Shown piece by piece: positions 22,243 through 33,821 of a DNA stretch of 64,000 nt. Within the stretch, counting starts at the first letter, position 1. Every line of letters starts with the position of its first letter. Position numbers and translations under genes: made by a program. The notes under the pieces are model-generated. The model searched no databases and had not been told where the DNA came from. It was given only the letters and a program-made list of their open reading frames with translations. The DNA is from Hericium rajendrae (taxonomy: Eukaryota > Basidiomycota > Agaricomycetes > Russulales > Hericiaceae), in contig CM065882.1 of the NCBI GenBank assembly GCA_033439255.1, positions 2,728,001-2,792,000 on the forward strand, given 5' to 3'.

Positions 22243-24016
22243 ATGGAGGCGTTGCCACAATCTCTCCTCCATACGCTTGACAACATACGGTTCTACACGA
22301 AAGATGCGTTCTTGACCATTACCGGCTGCATGTGCCAGCAGCAGGCGAAACTTAAGATCAATGGGCGGACGTGTCAGTTCCTTCATGCTTCTAGTCACGT
22401 TGGTCAGTTATTGACTCCTGTCGCGTTTTGATTGCCTTACAGTCAACATTATAAGAGTCCTTGGTGAGGGAGGTTTCTCGTTTGTCTATCTGGCACAAGA
22501 CGAAGGAAGTGGCGTATGTCTCCATTCACGTGTCTTATTCGTATTGCGTCTGTATTTACCTTTTGTATTGCGTTGTGAATCAGAGACAATTTGCATTAAA
22601 GAAGATTCGCTGTCCAACTGGCTCTGATGCCGTGAAGGAGGCCATGCGAGAGGTTGAAGCGTACAGGCGATTCAAGTATGTTGAACCCCTCCCCAAGCAC
22701 TCGTGCGTTACTCACGTTTGCTTTACATCTGCTCAGGCATCCCAATATCATCCGTATCTTGGTGCGCAGTTCATTTGGTGTTGAGACGCTCAATGCCTTA
22801 TCCTCTGCTATCAGGACTCCGCCGTAATACAAGATACAGACGGCGACGGGAAAATCGTGTACCTCTTCCTGCCCTTGTACAAGGTTCGAGCACATATTGC
22901 TCTTCCACATGCAAGCGTTCATATTCAATACCATCTCCAGCGAGGCAACCTGCAGGACGTAATCAATGCCAATGCTGCAGAAAATACCAAGATACCAGAG
23001 AAGCAGATCCTTCGATGGTTTAAGGGTACGTGCGAGGCTGTCCGCGCCATGCACGCATACCGTGCTCCGGTGTCCGGACCGTCATCAAAGACACGCGCAG
23101 CGCCTTCCACGCATACAGGGGAGGACGAAGAGGACGAACTGTTCCCGCATCCTGAAGGGGATGCGGAAGGCGGTTACTCCTATGGGGGCGGTGGTGGGCG
23201 AAGCGACAACACGGCAACTGTCCCTCTAGTCACAAAGAGCAGGCTGGATGAAGGCGACGTGGTATTCGACGGAGATGAGGAGGCGGGAGGGTCTATTGAT
23301 CATGGTCGCACAGGAGCGACCGGTGAAATAGTACCATACGCGCATCGTGATCTCAAACCTGGGTGCGATTGGTTCTTCCATATCGTGCTGCGTACATGAA
23401 TGTACTGACGATTTTTGATTACGCAGGAATATTATGCTCGCCGATGACGGGGTAACGCCGATTCTTATGGACTTTGGAAGCTGTCTCAAGGCCAGAATAC
23501 CCATTCAAAACCGCTCACAAGCCTTGTTGCAACAGGTAAGCACCTCATATGAAGAAAGACACTGTGCTGAACAGTCGGCAGGACATTGCTGCAGAAAACA
23601 GTACCATGGCGTACCGTGCTCCCGAGCTGTTTGATGTGAAGACGGGTGTAACGCTCGATGAGAAAGTGGATATTTGGGTACGACATCCGCTGCTTCAAGG
23701 GTCCATGGTCTAACTTCAAGAAATAGTCACTAGGCTGTGTGCTCTTCGCCTTGGCATATTCGCATTCTCCCTTCGAGAACATGCAAACCACAGAGCAAGG
23801 AGGCTCCATCGCGATGGCCGTCCTCAATGCTCGGTACAAGCACCCGGCATCGCCTTATTCTGATGGATTTAAGAGTCTCATCGACAGTATGCTCAAAGTG
23901 AACCCGCAAGACCGCCCAGACATCCACCAGGTGAGCATCACGTGTGTAAACTCAATGATCTATTGCTGAGAAGTCCGTAGGTTCTCGAAGCGACAACCCA
24001 ACTCCTGCGAGCATAG
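22243..24016 (+). CDS. Ser/Thr kinase of the STK16/ENV7 family
   Basis: NAK-type kinase; yeast Env7 and human STK16 are palmitoylated kinases of vacuole or Golgi membranes. Start ATG 22243 lies just upstream of the domain. Visible motifs are the glycine loop VLGEGGFSFVYLA, FALKKIRCPTGSD with the ATP-binding lysine, RGNLQDVINA, HRDLKPGN, MDFGS in the metal-binding position as in STK16, TMAYRAPELFDV and VDIWSLGCVLFALAYSHSPFE. A low-complexity acidic/Gly-rich insert of about 90 residues (GEDEEDELFPH, YSYGGGGGRSD) sits just before HRD, as in other fungal orthologs I recall. About nine introns all join in frame. Confidence 0.9.
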
Positions 24017-24186
24017 CACAGGACTGGTTTTCGCGTATTATTCCATACTGCGGGTATCATGCTCCATGATTATATATAACTTAGAACTGTCTTAACCCCG
24101 ATTCCCATACTAATCGCCCAAGCAAGACGCTCCCAAATATCTTCAGGTGAGTCCAAAAGATTTTGTCACAAACATGGAATGCATTG

Positions 24187-25471
24187 CTAGTCAAACACTT
24201 GCAATTCCGCGTGGTTAGCCTTGGGTCTCTTTTTGAACCTCTGCGTTTCCGTCGACTTGGGCGTTGTCTTCTTGTCACCGTCGTGTCCGCTGTTCCGCTT
24301 CTTTGGTGATCCTTTCGCCTTTTTGTCCTGTTTTGCCTTGCTTGGCGTTGTCTCGACAGACTTCGCGTCATCGAAATATCGCGGCTTCTGTTTCTTGTCC
24401 GTCTTTTTCGTCGGCGAGATGGTCTTGCGATCCTGCTTCTCCTTTGCTACTGGTGCTGGCGAGGTCGAAGCCCTCGGTGACGGCTGTTCACCCTTCGCTG
24501 CCCGCCTTTCCTTTTTGTGAGCGGCCGCTTTAGCTTTCGCTTCTTTCTGTTTCAGTCGTTTCGCGCGCAAGGCAGTCTGCTTGGCTCGCTACGAAGAACG
24601 CACGTCCGTTAAGCTTGCCAGATTAATCAATCAGAATTCAAATTGGACGAACCCTCTTTTCCGCTCTCTTCGACTGAGCGACAGCCTCTTGCGAAGGCTT
24701 GGACTCCTCCTTCTCCTTTTCCAGTTCTATTAAGATGTCGCCAACGTCAACGTCTGGGCTCGCCGCCATGGCTAACTCTCTCAGACGCTTAAAACGACGT
24801 TTGTGAGCCTAAACGCAATCCAATTGTTATGTCTCAGACGGGGACAAGAAAATAGGCGAATCACATACATTTGATGTCATGTGTATTTCTATCATTTGGG
24901 GATTCTTCAGCATTTTACCTGGGCATACGACACATGCACGTATTTCTGGATCCATGGAGACAAGGTAGAGCGGGTCCTTCAGGGCCTGCGAGACGGTCAT
25001 GAGGGGTTCGTCGTCACTGCTGTCTTCCTCGACCGCGTCCACGTCGCCCAAGCCAATCAACTGTTCGTCGTCTGCCTGATCATCGGCGACCTCATCGTCT
25101 TCAGCCGCACCGTCATTGCCGGACGCATCGTCGCTCTCACCCTCCTCACCACTACCAAGGTCCCTCTTTCGTTTCTTGGAGAACGATTTCGTCGCTGTCC
25201 CCGCTTCTTCATCGTCACTTGAATCGTCGTCTGAACTTGAGTCCGATTCCGAAGAGTCCGTATCGTGTAAACCCATGACCTCTTTCATCTCCTCGTCGAG
25301 GCCGAGCTCCTCCTCTTCCTCCTTTCGCTTTTGGCGTCGTTCCACGCGCTTGAACATGGCAACAAATGAATCGACAGCTGTAAACAAGTCAATGAACACT
25401 AGATTCAGGTGGGCAGGATTGAAGAGCTGAAGAGCGCGACTCGTTGAAGACCGAGACAGCACCAGGTCCAT
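24187..25471 (-). CDS. Nucleolar-type C2H2 zinc-finger protein
   Basis: Basic protein with one C2H2-like finger, RACVVCPGKMLKNPQMIEIH-x5-H, completed across an intron by AHKRRFKRL. An acidic Ser-rich stretch precedes the finger (DSSESDSSSDDDSSDDEE). Lys-rich tails follow (RAKRLKQKEAKAKAAAHKK and many KK motifs). This pattern, acidic tract plus finger plus Lys-rich C terminus, is typical of ribosome-biogenesis proteins, but I cannot assign a named ortholog. Start MDLVLSRSSTSRALQLF at 25471 is preferred; a longer start in frame would intrude on the divergent neighbour's promoter. Two introns join cleanly. Confidence 0.65.
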
Positions 25472-25601
25472 GGTCCGCGGGACCTCCGGATACTCGCCTC
25501 GGAAGTCCGATGACCGAGGCAGCAATTTCTCCGACCGGCGTCTACACGTCTTGAGTCTCTACTTCAGACTTCACCTCACCAAACCGCATCCTTTGCTCTG
25601 C
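25472..25601. promoter_or_regulatory. 130-base bidirectional promoter
   Basis: Only 130 bases separate the start of the zinc-finger gene (minus) from that of the mitochondrial RNB nuclease (plus), so the two must share promoter DNA. No TATA box is clear. Confidence 0.5.
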
Positions 25602-28491
25602 ATGCATCGCCGCAGCCTACAATGCTCTAGAGATCTTGGCTCCCTCGCATCTCCAAGCCGATGTGCCCGTCCTCAAATCCAGCTCCTTTCTGTTCGTTCT
25701 CGCTCCAGCAATGCACCAGACCGGCAGCGGGCTCCGTCATCGCGAGCTCCATATGAGACCAACGTCAATGCCATGGTCGGCGAAGTTGCGCGAAAGCAGC
25801 CAAAACCTATGAGGCATCTCAAGCTTGTGAATGCATTGTTGGACGATGTCACATTGACTTTCGCGTCGGGAGCAGCCTCTTCAGACGATGCTGTTACAAC
25901 GCAGGACGCGCCGCCTAACATGCCTCCAGATATTTCTGTCGGGAGTCTGGTCGAGATGTCACAGTAAGTCTCATTATCGTTAGTTCATTCTCCATATTAA
26001 TATGAAGGCCAGGGCCGGCACTGCTGGACTGCTAGGAGTGGTCATCGGATTCCCCACAGAGACAGAGTCATCCCGCGTCATAGCATTGACGGTATATGGC
26101 AGGACTCACCCGTATTCGTCTCGCGAGATCACCTACGTCGTTCCGAACTTCATTGACGAGAAAACCATTGCGCGTTGTGGGAGCGCCATCGACATGGACC
26201 CCCACCAGCTCAGAGCGCGGATCATGGTGCTGAAGAAACTCTCTGCGTTCTCAAAGGAATTCCAGGGTCTTCGCCAGCCGCTCTACATCCAGCTGCCATG
26301 GTTGTATGACCAAGTCGCCTCTTCTGATCCTAATGAGTGGGGTCAAATCACGCTGTCCCGCGCTATCGAGCTCCTCGAGGTCAAGAATCCCAATTCCGAG
26401 GCGATGCGCATGGCTATGAACAGGGTTATGATGAGCGACTCTTCACATTTCCTAGCGGACAGCTCGCAGTACTTGGAGAAGCAGATATTCTACGTATGGC
26501 CAAGGGCCAAAAGCCAGCGATTTCGGGCCGTTATCTCCATGCTGCACAGTCCAAACAGTCCTTTTACCTCCTTTGCCGACAAGGCGCGGCGAATCGTGGA
26601 ATATTCCCGCCAAACGGCCGTGGACTCAGTGGGCGAGCCGCCATCATCTGCCCTCATGGACCAGTTCGAATATACCCCCGAGGATCGTGCCATCATAGAC
26701 TTTTTGGTCGATTCCATGGACGAAATCCGCTCTTTCCAGGCAGATCCATATGTCGCTCACGTTGCAACGATCGTCAAGGCCGTCCATAAGGACCTACGCG
26801 AGGTCAAAATTCCCGATGTCCGCCGACTCCTTGTCGATCTTGGGGCCTTTGCGCCATGGGAGGATTTAGTGTCCCGTCGCTTTGAATTAGGATTGCAGGA
26901 AGCAGATGCAGAGTCCCTCCGAGCGCAAGAGCAAGCTGCAATGACGAAGAACACGCTGGCTCGCGCGCGTTTGAATCCGACCAGTGGAAATGCCCTCGGA
27001 CCAGAAGATTTCTATCCTGTAGATCCTGCAGAGTCCATTCGGCACGATTTCGGCGACCTTCCGGTCTATGTCATCGACGACTATGATGCTCAGGAGCTTG
27101 ACGATGGAGTTTCTGTCGAACCCGTTCCTTCGGAGCCAGGAAATGTCTGGTTCCATATCCATATCGCCGATCCCACGTCCATCCTCCCTCCATCACATAT
27201 ATTTGCTCATCAGGCGGCTGAATCGGCCTCAAACTCTTATTTCGTTCACCGCACATATTCCATGCTCCCAGAGTCGTTCATGCAGCAAGGGCTGAGCTTA
27301 GGTTCTGGCTCATCCGCCGGCACTCCAAATCGCGTTTTGACGTTCAGTGGGAAAATTGATCCTTCAGGAGATATGGTGGACTACAAAGTACGGGCGGGGA
27401 TTATCCACAAGCCTCGATTGCTGAAATATGCCGATGTGGATCTGGCCTTGTCGGAATCAAGAGTCGGCGAGTCGCATCCTTTTGGCCCTCCTATCAACAT
27501 ACCGGAGCCTACTACGGATTCTCTCTCGCCTGCAGACTTTGAAAACATCCGGCTCCTCAAGACTGTCGCCGGTCGACTACGCCACCGTCGGTACGAACAA
27601 CATGCCATATATATACCCATTATCCCCAACGCAACTGTAAAAGCAAGTCCCAACCCACTTCCTACCACACACAGCGATCTCTCTAGACCGACTACATTTC
27701 GCGGGCTCCCTGATATGACGTATACGGTCTTGACGTCCGAAGCCGCTGAAACAGGTGCCCATCGAATTGTTTCAGAAGGTGCTCAGCTGGCTTGCCGCAT
27801 CGCCTCGTTTTTTGGGGTGGAACGAGGACTGCCCATCATACGCCGCACATCAGCAGCCCCCCGCGTCTCCGACTCTGCATTAACGAACTTGCTGGCCACT
27901 CGTAACGCGAACGGCTTCGTTGATTTCAACATTATGAACCGTCTGAACATACCGCAACCCCCCGCCGCGAACTGCCTTGAGCCTCTGGGCCATTGGCAGC
28001 TTGGAGTGCTCGACGGCGAAGGATATGCGCGCGCAACATCGCCTCTTAGACGGTACTCAGATTTACTGGCCCACTGGCAGATCAAGCACGCACTTCTGCA
28101 TCCCGATGCGGGTCCGTTATTTTCCTGGGAGGAGATGGCCATCAAGATGGAGCGGTTCGATAGACGCGAACATAAGCTGAAGAGAGCACAGCGGGCGCAC
28201 ATGAGGTTCTGGACAATGTTCTACCTCCAACGTCTTTTGGAACGGCCCGAGCAAATCCAAGAAGACTTGTACTCTCTGAGGAACATTGAGGCTTATGCAT
28301 GGAAAGCCGTTTCAAGAAACACCCTGGAGGACAAGCAAACCCAAGCGATGCACGTTCCGCGGCTGGGCCTTACTGGTCACTTAGAAGGGAGCATAGACGA
28401 TCCGGTTTTCGAGGTCGGTGAGACGATGAATGTAGCGGTGGACAGGATAGAGTTCTCCCACGCCCCACGACTTATTTTACGCAAAAATTAG
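25602..28491 (+). CDS. Mitochondrial RNB-domain 3'-5' exoribonuclease (DSS1/MSU1-like)
   Basis: RNase II-family nuclease, probably the catalytic part of the mitochondrial degradosome with the SUV3 helicase. Exons 25602-25963 and 26013-28491 give 946 residues. The start is followed by a basic mitochondrial presequence (MHRRSLQCSRDLGSLAS...RCARPQIQLLSVRSRSS). RNB signatures are VYVIDDYDAQELDDGVSVE with the metal-binding aspartates, WFHIHIADPTS, HRTYSMLPE and ATSPLRRYSDLLAHWQIKH. A large N-terminal region precedes the RNB domain, and a short S1-like tail (LTGHLEGSIDDPVFEVGE) ends the protein. One long intact exon carries almost everything, so this is the best-supported gene in the window. Confidence 0.93.
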
Positions 28492-28814
28492 TAGACAATA
28501 TGGCATGACTACCTATACAACTCCGGATAATTCTGTAGCACTGACCACCGTTCTGAATCTGATATGACACATTCGCTAGCTAAAAAATCTGTCGACTTTT
28601 CCAGGCGCTAGACCTGTGGAACGAGCTGGACGCTGTTGGCTGGACAGGCATTTTTGAAGCCAGACCGTGGATGTCGATTCCCACGGGGTAATCGTTCGAT
28701 TCTTAGTCGTTCGTGATTCTTTATAAGTTACACGCCAGTCGCGTCTCCACCACCCCCACCCTCGCCTCTTTCTAACGGTCGTGCAGCGTATCTCGTCGCT
28801 GTCGTCGCGCTACC
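28492..28814. other. Intergenic region upstream of ERG11
   Basis: 323 bases holding the 3' end of the RNB gene and the ERG11 promoter. TTATAA at 28721-28726 lies about 90 bases before the ERG11 start. No other gene seen. Confidence 0.45.
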
Positions 28815-30856
28815 ATGGCATTCAACGTGACCACTTTCCCGCCATCGGACGCGTGGTCGGGCTACTTGGCTGAAGCCCAGAAACACCTTCCTACCTCGAC
28901 TCCTCGTCTGATCCTGCTGGCACTCATCAATATTCCAGTGATCGCTATCGTGCTGAATGTTCTGCGGCAGCTGGTGCGTATTGTTGTCAATGTTTTGTGC
29001 AGCCAAGACTGACTTTCAGTTCAGCTCCCGCGCGACAAGTCCCTGCCTCCGGAGGTATTCCACTGGCTGCCTTGGATTGGGTCTGCACCTGGGTACGGGA
29101 ATGACCCCGTCAACTTTTTCTTCAAGTGCAGGGAGAAGGTACGCATTCATAACCCTCAACTTTGACAGTCTGCCTGATCATCGCCCTAGTATGGGGAGGT
29201 TTTCACATTCGTTTTGTTCGGTCGCAAGGTGACGGTTGCATTGGGCCCCAAGGGCAACAATATGATACTCGGTGGAAAGGTTGCCAATCTCTCAGCGGAG
29301 GACGCATATACCGTGAGCTTTGTCTTCATTCTTTTCTGCGCTGTATGGCTCACTTTAAATTAGCACTTGACTACTCCGGTCTTCGGTAAAGACGTGGTAT
29401 ACGACGTGCCCAATGATGTCTTCATGGAGCAAAAGAAGTTCGTCAAGGTTGGGCTGTCAACGGAGAACTTCAGGGTTTACGTCGGCATGATCGAGCGCGA
29501 GGTGACTGAATTCATAGAACGCGACCCCAGCTTCCGTACCTACCAGATGGACGACATCAATGAGTGGGGGCAGTTCGATGCCGTGAAGGTTCTCCAAGAG
29601 ATCACGATCTTGACGGCGTCGCGCACTCTGCAGGGCAAGGAGGTCCGAGAAAACCTCGACAAGACTTTCTCCCAGCTCTATAACGATCTTGACGGCGGCT
29701 TCACCCCTCTGAACTTCCTTTTTCCCAACTTGCCTCTGGAGAGCTACAGGAAACGCGACCGTGCGCAGAAGAAAATGACTGAATTCTACGTTAACATCTT
29801 GAAGAAGCGGGCGGATGGTACCAGCACTGTATGTCTTCTTACGTCCTCCATCCCATTCAGATTCTCATGGTTGAATGTTCAGAACGATGAGACGGACATG
29901 CTTGCCGCTCTCCAGAATCAAAGCTACAGGAATGGTCGTGCGCTCCCTGAACATGAGATCGCGCACATCATGATTGCTCTGCTCATGGCTGGCCAGCACA
30001 CGAGTGCTACTACCGGCGCATGGGCTATTCTTCGTCTTGCTGATAACCCTGATATCGCGTATGCATCTTCAATTATTCTGTCACGACGAATGCTGATTTT
30101 GCCTTTGACAGTGAGGCCATGTACCAGAGCAGATCAAGCACTTCTCGAACCCTGACGGATCTATGCGCTCTCCGACTTACGAGGAGCTCAAGGCTCTTCC
30201 CGTCCTCGACTCGGTTATCCGCGAAACCCTCCGCTTGCACCCGCCTATCCACAGTATCATGCGTTACGTCCGCTCTGACCTCGCCGTACCCGCAACGCTC
30301 GCTGCGCCCTCCAAGGATTCCGTCTATGTCGTGCCCAAAGGCCACTACGTGCTCGCGTGCCCCGCCATCTGCCAAATCGACCCTCTACTCTGGCAGAATG
30401 CCGATAAATGGGACCCAGCGAGATGGAACGACCAGCAAGGTGAGGCGCAGAAGGCTTTTAAGCAATACGTGGACGAGAATGGCGAGAAGATCGACTACGG
30501 ATTTGGTGCGGTGAGCAAGGGAACCGAGAGCCCGTATCAGCCGTTCGGAGCTGGCAGACATCGTTGCATCGGCGAGCAGGTGCGTTTTCCATGATTGAAG
30601 CCGCAGCCTACAATTTGACTCATGATTGTCCGTTGGCCTCTAGTTTGCGTACATTCAGCTTGGGACTCTTCTTGCAACAATCGTCCGCAAGATCGAGATG
30701 CGTCTTCCCACACCTTTCCCTGCAAACAACTACCATGTAAGCCGCTCTTTTGGTTCATTCATTGCTGGAAATTGACTGGCGTCCCTCATGTAGACCATGA
30801 TTACCATGCCAAAAGAGCCTCGCACGATTAGCTACCGCAGGAGGAAGTTCGACTAG
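28815..30856 (+). CDS. ERG11: Lanosterol 14-alpha-demethylase (CYP51), one frame break
   Basis: ER-anchored cytochrome P450 of ergosterol synthesis and the azole target. An N-terminal membrane helix (RLILLALINIPVIAIVLNVL) precedes the P450 fold. CYP51 signatures are AEDAYTHLTTPVFGKDVVYD, EQKKFVKVGL, the I-helix IMIALLMAGQHTSATTGAW, the K-helix ETLRLHPPIHSIMRYV and heme-loop FGAGRHRCIGEQ with the thiolate cysteine. The azole-contact tyrosine of VVYD is present. Introns are short and canonical. Near 30124-30130, CAGAGC lacks one G relative to the family EAMYQEQIKHF, shifting the frame. Everything after it is fully conserved, so a sequence error is likely. Confidence 0.94.
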
Positions 30857-31124
30857 TTTATATCTACAGACCCCATCTACGCCTCATACCATAGTATATT
30901 CATCGGAGATAATAAAAGACACTCGTCCATAGACGATGTTTGAACCTTTTGTCAGGAAGGATACGGACCCAAAGACGACTGCTGTTAAATGCCGCATACC
31001 AACGTACTCTGCTCCAACTCTGCTCAGATTGTGATTCTGCACATATCATGTGGTCATGTGATCGCTAGAGTGTTGTCCTCGATCGGCTGTTCGTCGACCT
31101 CTCCACTGACTACCGCGAGTGATA

Positions 31125-31451
31125 ATGGCGTCTGCATACCCGGTAGTATTGGTGCTCGTTCTTGTCGCCATCCTGATGGCTTTGGCCTGGTTCCTTACGC
31201 CAAAGGGCCCTCAGCAGACGTGGGTGCAGCGCACGGTGCTTCGTGGCGGTACTGACACTACACCTTCTGTAGACTTCTCCGTACCGGCATCATGCTCGCG
31301 CTCGCATGCTGCTATCTCATGTGGACGATCTCGTATCTCGCGCAGCTGCATCCTTTGATTGGTACGTCTTGTCCTGTTGGTCTGCTGGATGACACCCTTA
31401 TACCGCACCTCGCACTCAGCGCCGAGAAAGAACCTCGCTATGGAGGAGTGA
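31125..31451 (+). CDS. VMA9: V-type ATPase V0 subunit e
   Basis: Tiny two-helix membrane subunit of the vacuolar proton pump. Exons 31125-31219, 31273-31361 and 31420-31451 give 71 residues, the family length. Helix one is MASAYPVVLVLVLVAILMAL, followed by AWFLTPKGPQQT. Helix two is MLALACCYLMWTISYLAQLH, with the conserved end PLIAPRKNLAMEE. The PKGP and CCYLMW-x-YLAQLHPLIAP blocks are diagnostic. All three exons are small and easily missed by gene finders. Confidence 0.92.
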
Positions 31452-31699
31452 TGGAGGGCTGGATGCTTTGGCTTAGGGCGGGGAGTGGTCATACCTGGTG
31501 TGTGTACTTTGGCAATTCATGTATACCCTTTCGCTAACCACAGCATTTGACTCAGGTTATTGTAATTCCGCATACTTTCCCTCTATTCATCATGGACATA
31601 TTATAAAGTCTGCTTCTTGGAGGTGTTTCTGAAAGCCAGACGCTAGAGATGCAGTGCTCGGCAGGTGCGCGATAAATGAGAGGTATGTATGCAGGTATT

Positions 31700-33238
31700 C
31701 TATGCAGTGTCTCCCCAAGCTGCGCTAGCTGCTACGTCGTCCGAAGTCCAAGAATGTGAACTATCTGTGAGATGCCAAGTGCTAGGCGCGTTGTGCCATC
31801 CGGCTGCATCAGCCGACCAACCCTCCCTACTTCCGTGTTCATTTTCAGACCACCCTTCCTGTGATCCATAATCGACCTCTTCGTCGCTGCTGGATTCGAG
31901 TTCCTGCTCCACCGATAACGGATTGGCCTTGTCGTAATGTCCCAGAGCCCTTTACCTTCCTCCCATTCAGCCCCAACCCATTCTACCTTCCAGTCGTCTT
32001 TATCTCTCCCGACCTTTTGCAAAGCCAAGTCTTTGTGCCTCTCGACCGCCTCTACCAGCACTTCCTGCCATCCTCCACACAAGGCAGATATGCTTTCCTC
32101 TCGCCAGAGTTCGCGCAGGTAAACCTGTTTGTCTCTCCACTGCTGCATCTGTCCTGTGACCTCCGTTCCTATCCGTTCCAGACTTGCGGGCTTTCCTGAC
32201 AGCGGATGTGCCTTGAACGTCTGTGTGACAAGCAGTTCATGCGGTGGTCCATCGGCGCCATGATTGACGATCCATATCTCCCACCGAGTTCGTCGCGCAT
32301 GAGCGTGCTCTTCCCCTCCCTCCTTCTGAAGCACGCAACTTGACTCGCGAATCCGCTCGCCTCGTCTCGTCCCCACGGGTCGCGCTCCTGCGCTCGTCCG
32401 ACGCCGTTGACTTCTACATCATACCCCCACGCGTCTGCTGCTGCCCGGCACCACGCGTTGCATTCGTCCGTGGTCCATTCGAACTTATGGTCAGGATGTC
32501 GAAAGTCCCGCGTCGTGCGATGAGTGGGATCGGCTGTTCCCCACGGCTCGGTGGAACCCACGGGGCGGAATCGTGCGTTGAAGGTATAATTGGGTGTCGT
32601 TACAAGCAGAAGGCGCGGATGGTATCTACCGAGGAGGACGGGACCGAAGAATGGAAAGACGGACGGCGGGAGATGCTCAATACTGTCGCGTCTGTTGAGA
32701 CTGATGTGTCACGCGAAAAATGAGACGACCTACACTTCCATAGCCACGATGCACTCGGTGCCCTCGAAGACAGGATTGGGGACCTCGAGGCCGCCCTTCC
32801 ATATCTGAACCATGAGATCTTCCCAGCGTATTTCTTTAAGCCAAGATTGCGCTTCGTGCGTCTGCGAGGCGGGTGTTGTTACTTCTATCGATACGGCCAG
32901 ATCGGGGACGGATATGTCGAAACCGTGTACGGTGTCGAGGTGGATGTATTGCTCCATCTCCGAGGGTGGTGCGTCTTGGGGACGAGGGCGCAGATACGGC
33001 GGTGCGCGGACGAGGCACTCTAGGAGCTGGCCCTCGCCGCAGCCTACGTCCAGAACCTGTTTGTAAAGTCAGATCAGCTGCATCATTTTGTGTTCCGAGT
33101 GGGTTGTCCGTTTACTCACCGAAGCAACATTTTCCTGACGCAACTGGCTGAGCACCCACATTCGTCGCTGATCGAAGAGCGGCGGAAAGAACGTTACTCT
33201 CCATGGCGTCTCTTCCTGTGTTGTTTCCTCCGTTACCA
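31700..33238 (-). CDS. HEN1: HEN1-type small RNA 2'-O-methyltransferase (frame breaks)
   Basis: SAM-dependent enzyme that methylates the 3'-terminal ribose of small RNAs, protecting them in RNA silencing. N terminus: TPWRVTFFPPLFDQRRMWVL, then motif I VLDVGCGEGQLLECL, HGFDIS, and the metal-site blocks ECIVAMEVIEHLPPSVF and RHPDHKFEWTTDECNAWC with the family E-x2-E-H pattern and a later histidine. VTTPNYTFNARF is also a HEN1 hallmark. The C terminus is acidic with two REGWS-like repeats and no plant-type double-stranded-RNA or La domains. One base seems missing near 32326-32331 (TTC run) and one near 31949-31955 (A run). Identity is firm, exact tail less so. Confidence 0.87.
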
Positions 33239-33821
33239 TCTCGATTTGAGACGAGATGAATGGGGTTGAATTTTGATTAACCTGAGAAGAAGGCAGCTAC
33301 ACGAGAATGATCCCGGATCCGATACCGATCCTGTCGATGAGCTGAACGCGAACGCAAACGCACTCAACTAGCGTGTCAATGGACTTTGAATGATCGTTCG
33401 CTAACCGGTGATGTCACTGGTCTCGTACTCCTGGCCTGTTTGGTGAGCACGTCAAGTGGAGATCGTGAAGATTGCGGCGATCTTCACTAAAATGTTAACG
33501 AACAAAGTCGCCGACTTAGGCTTCCTTCCTTCCTTCCTCGTAAGGACAATGAGACCATCGGTATCCGACCGATCTTAACAACGTCGAACATGGTCTTACT
33601 CGTCACAACATTGGACCGATGGCGGTCTACATTAAATATGATACTGCTCTTCCGACCTGAAATCCTTACAACTGTCGACGGGAACCAAAGAAATATAAGT
33701 ACCCGATTTTTGGTCTGTCCAGGTTGAATTATATATCAGAAAGCAAAACATCGAACGAACAGACAAGACAAGATCAACAGGGCCCATAAATACGATGCAC
33801 CCCGACCACGCCCAGCCAAGC
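33239..33821. other. Intergenic region between BSD2-like gene and HEN1
   Basis: HEN1 promoter and the 3' end of the BSD2-like gene, both transcribed leftward. No gene, RNA or clear repeat recognised. Confidence 0.4.

Noticed and set aside
28815-30856. P450 as part of a secondary-metabolite cluster
   Set aside because: It is CYP51 of sterol synthesis and its neighbours are housekeeping genes.
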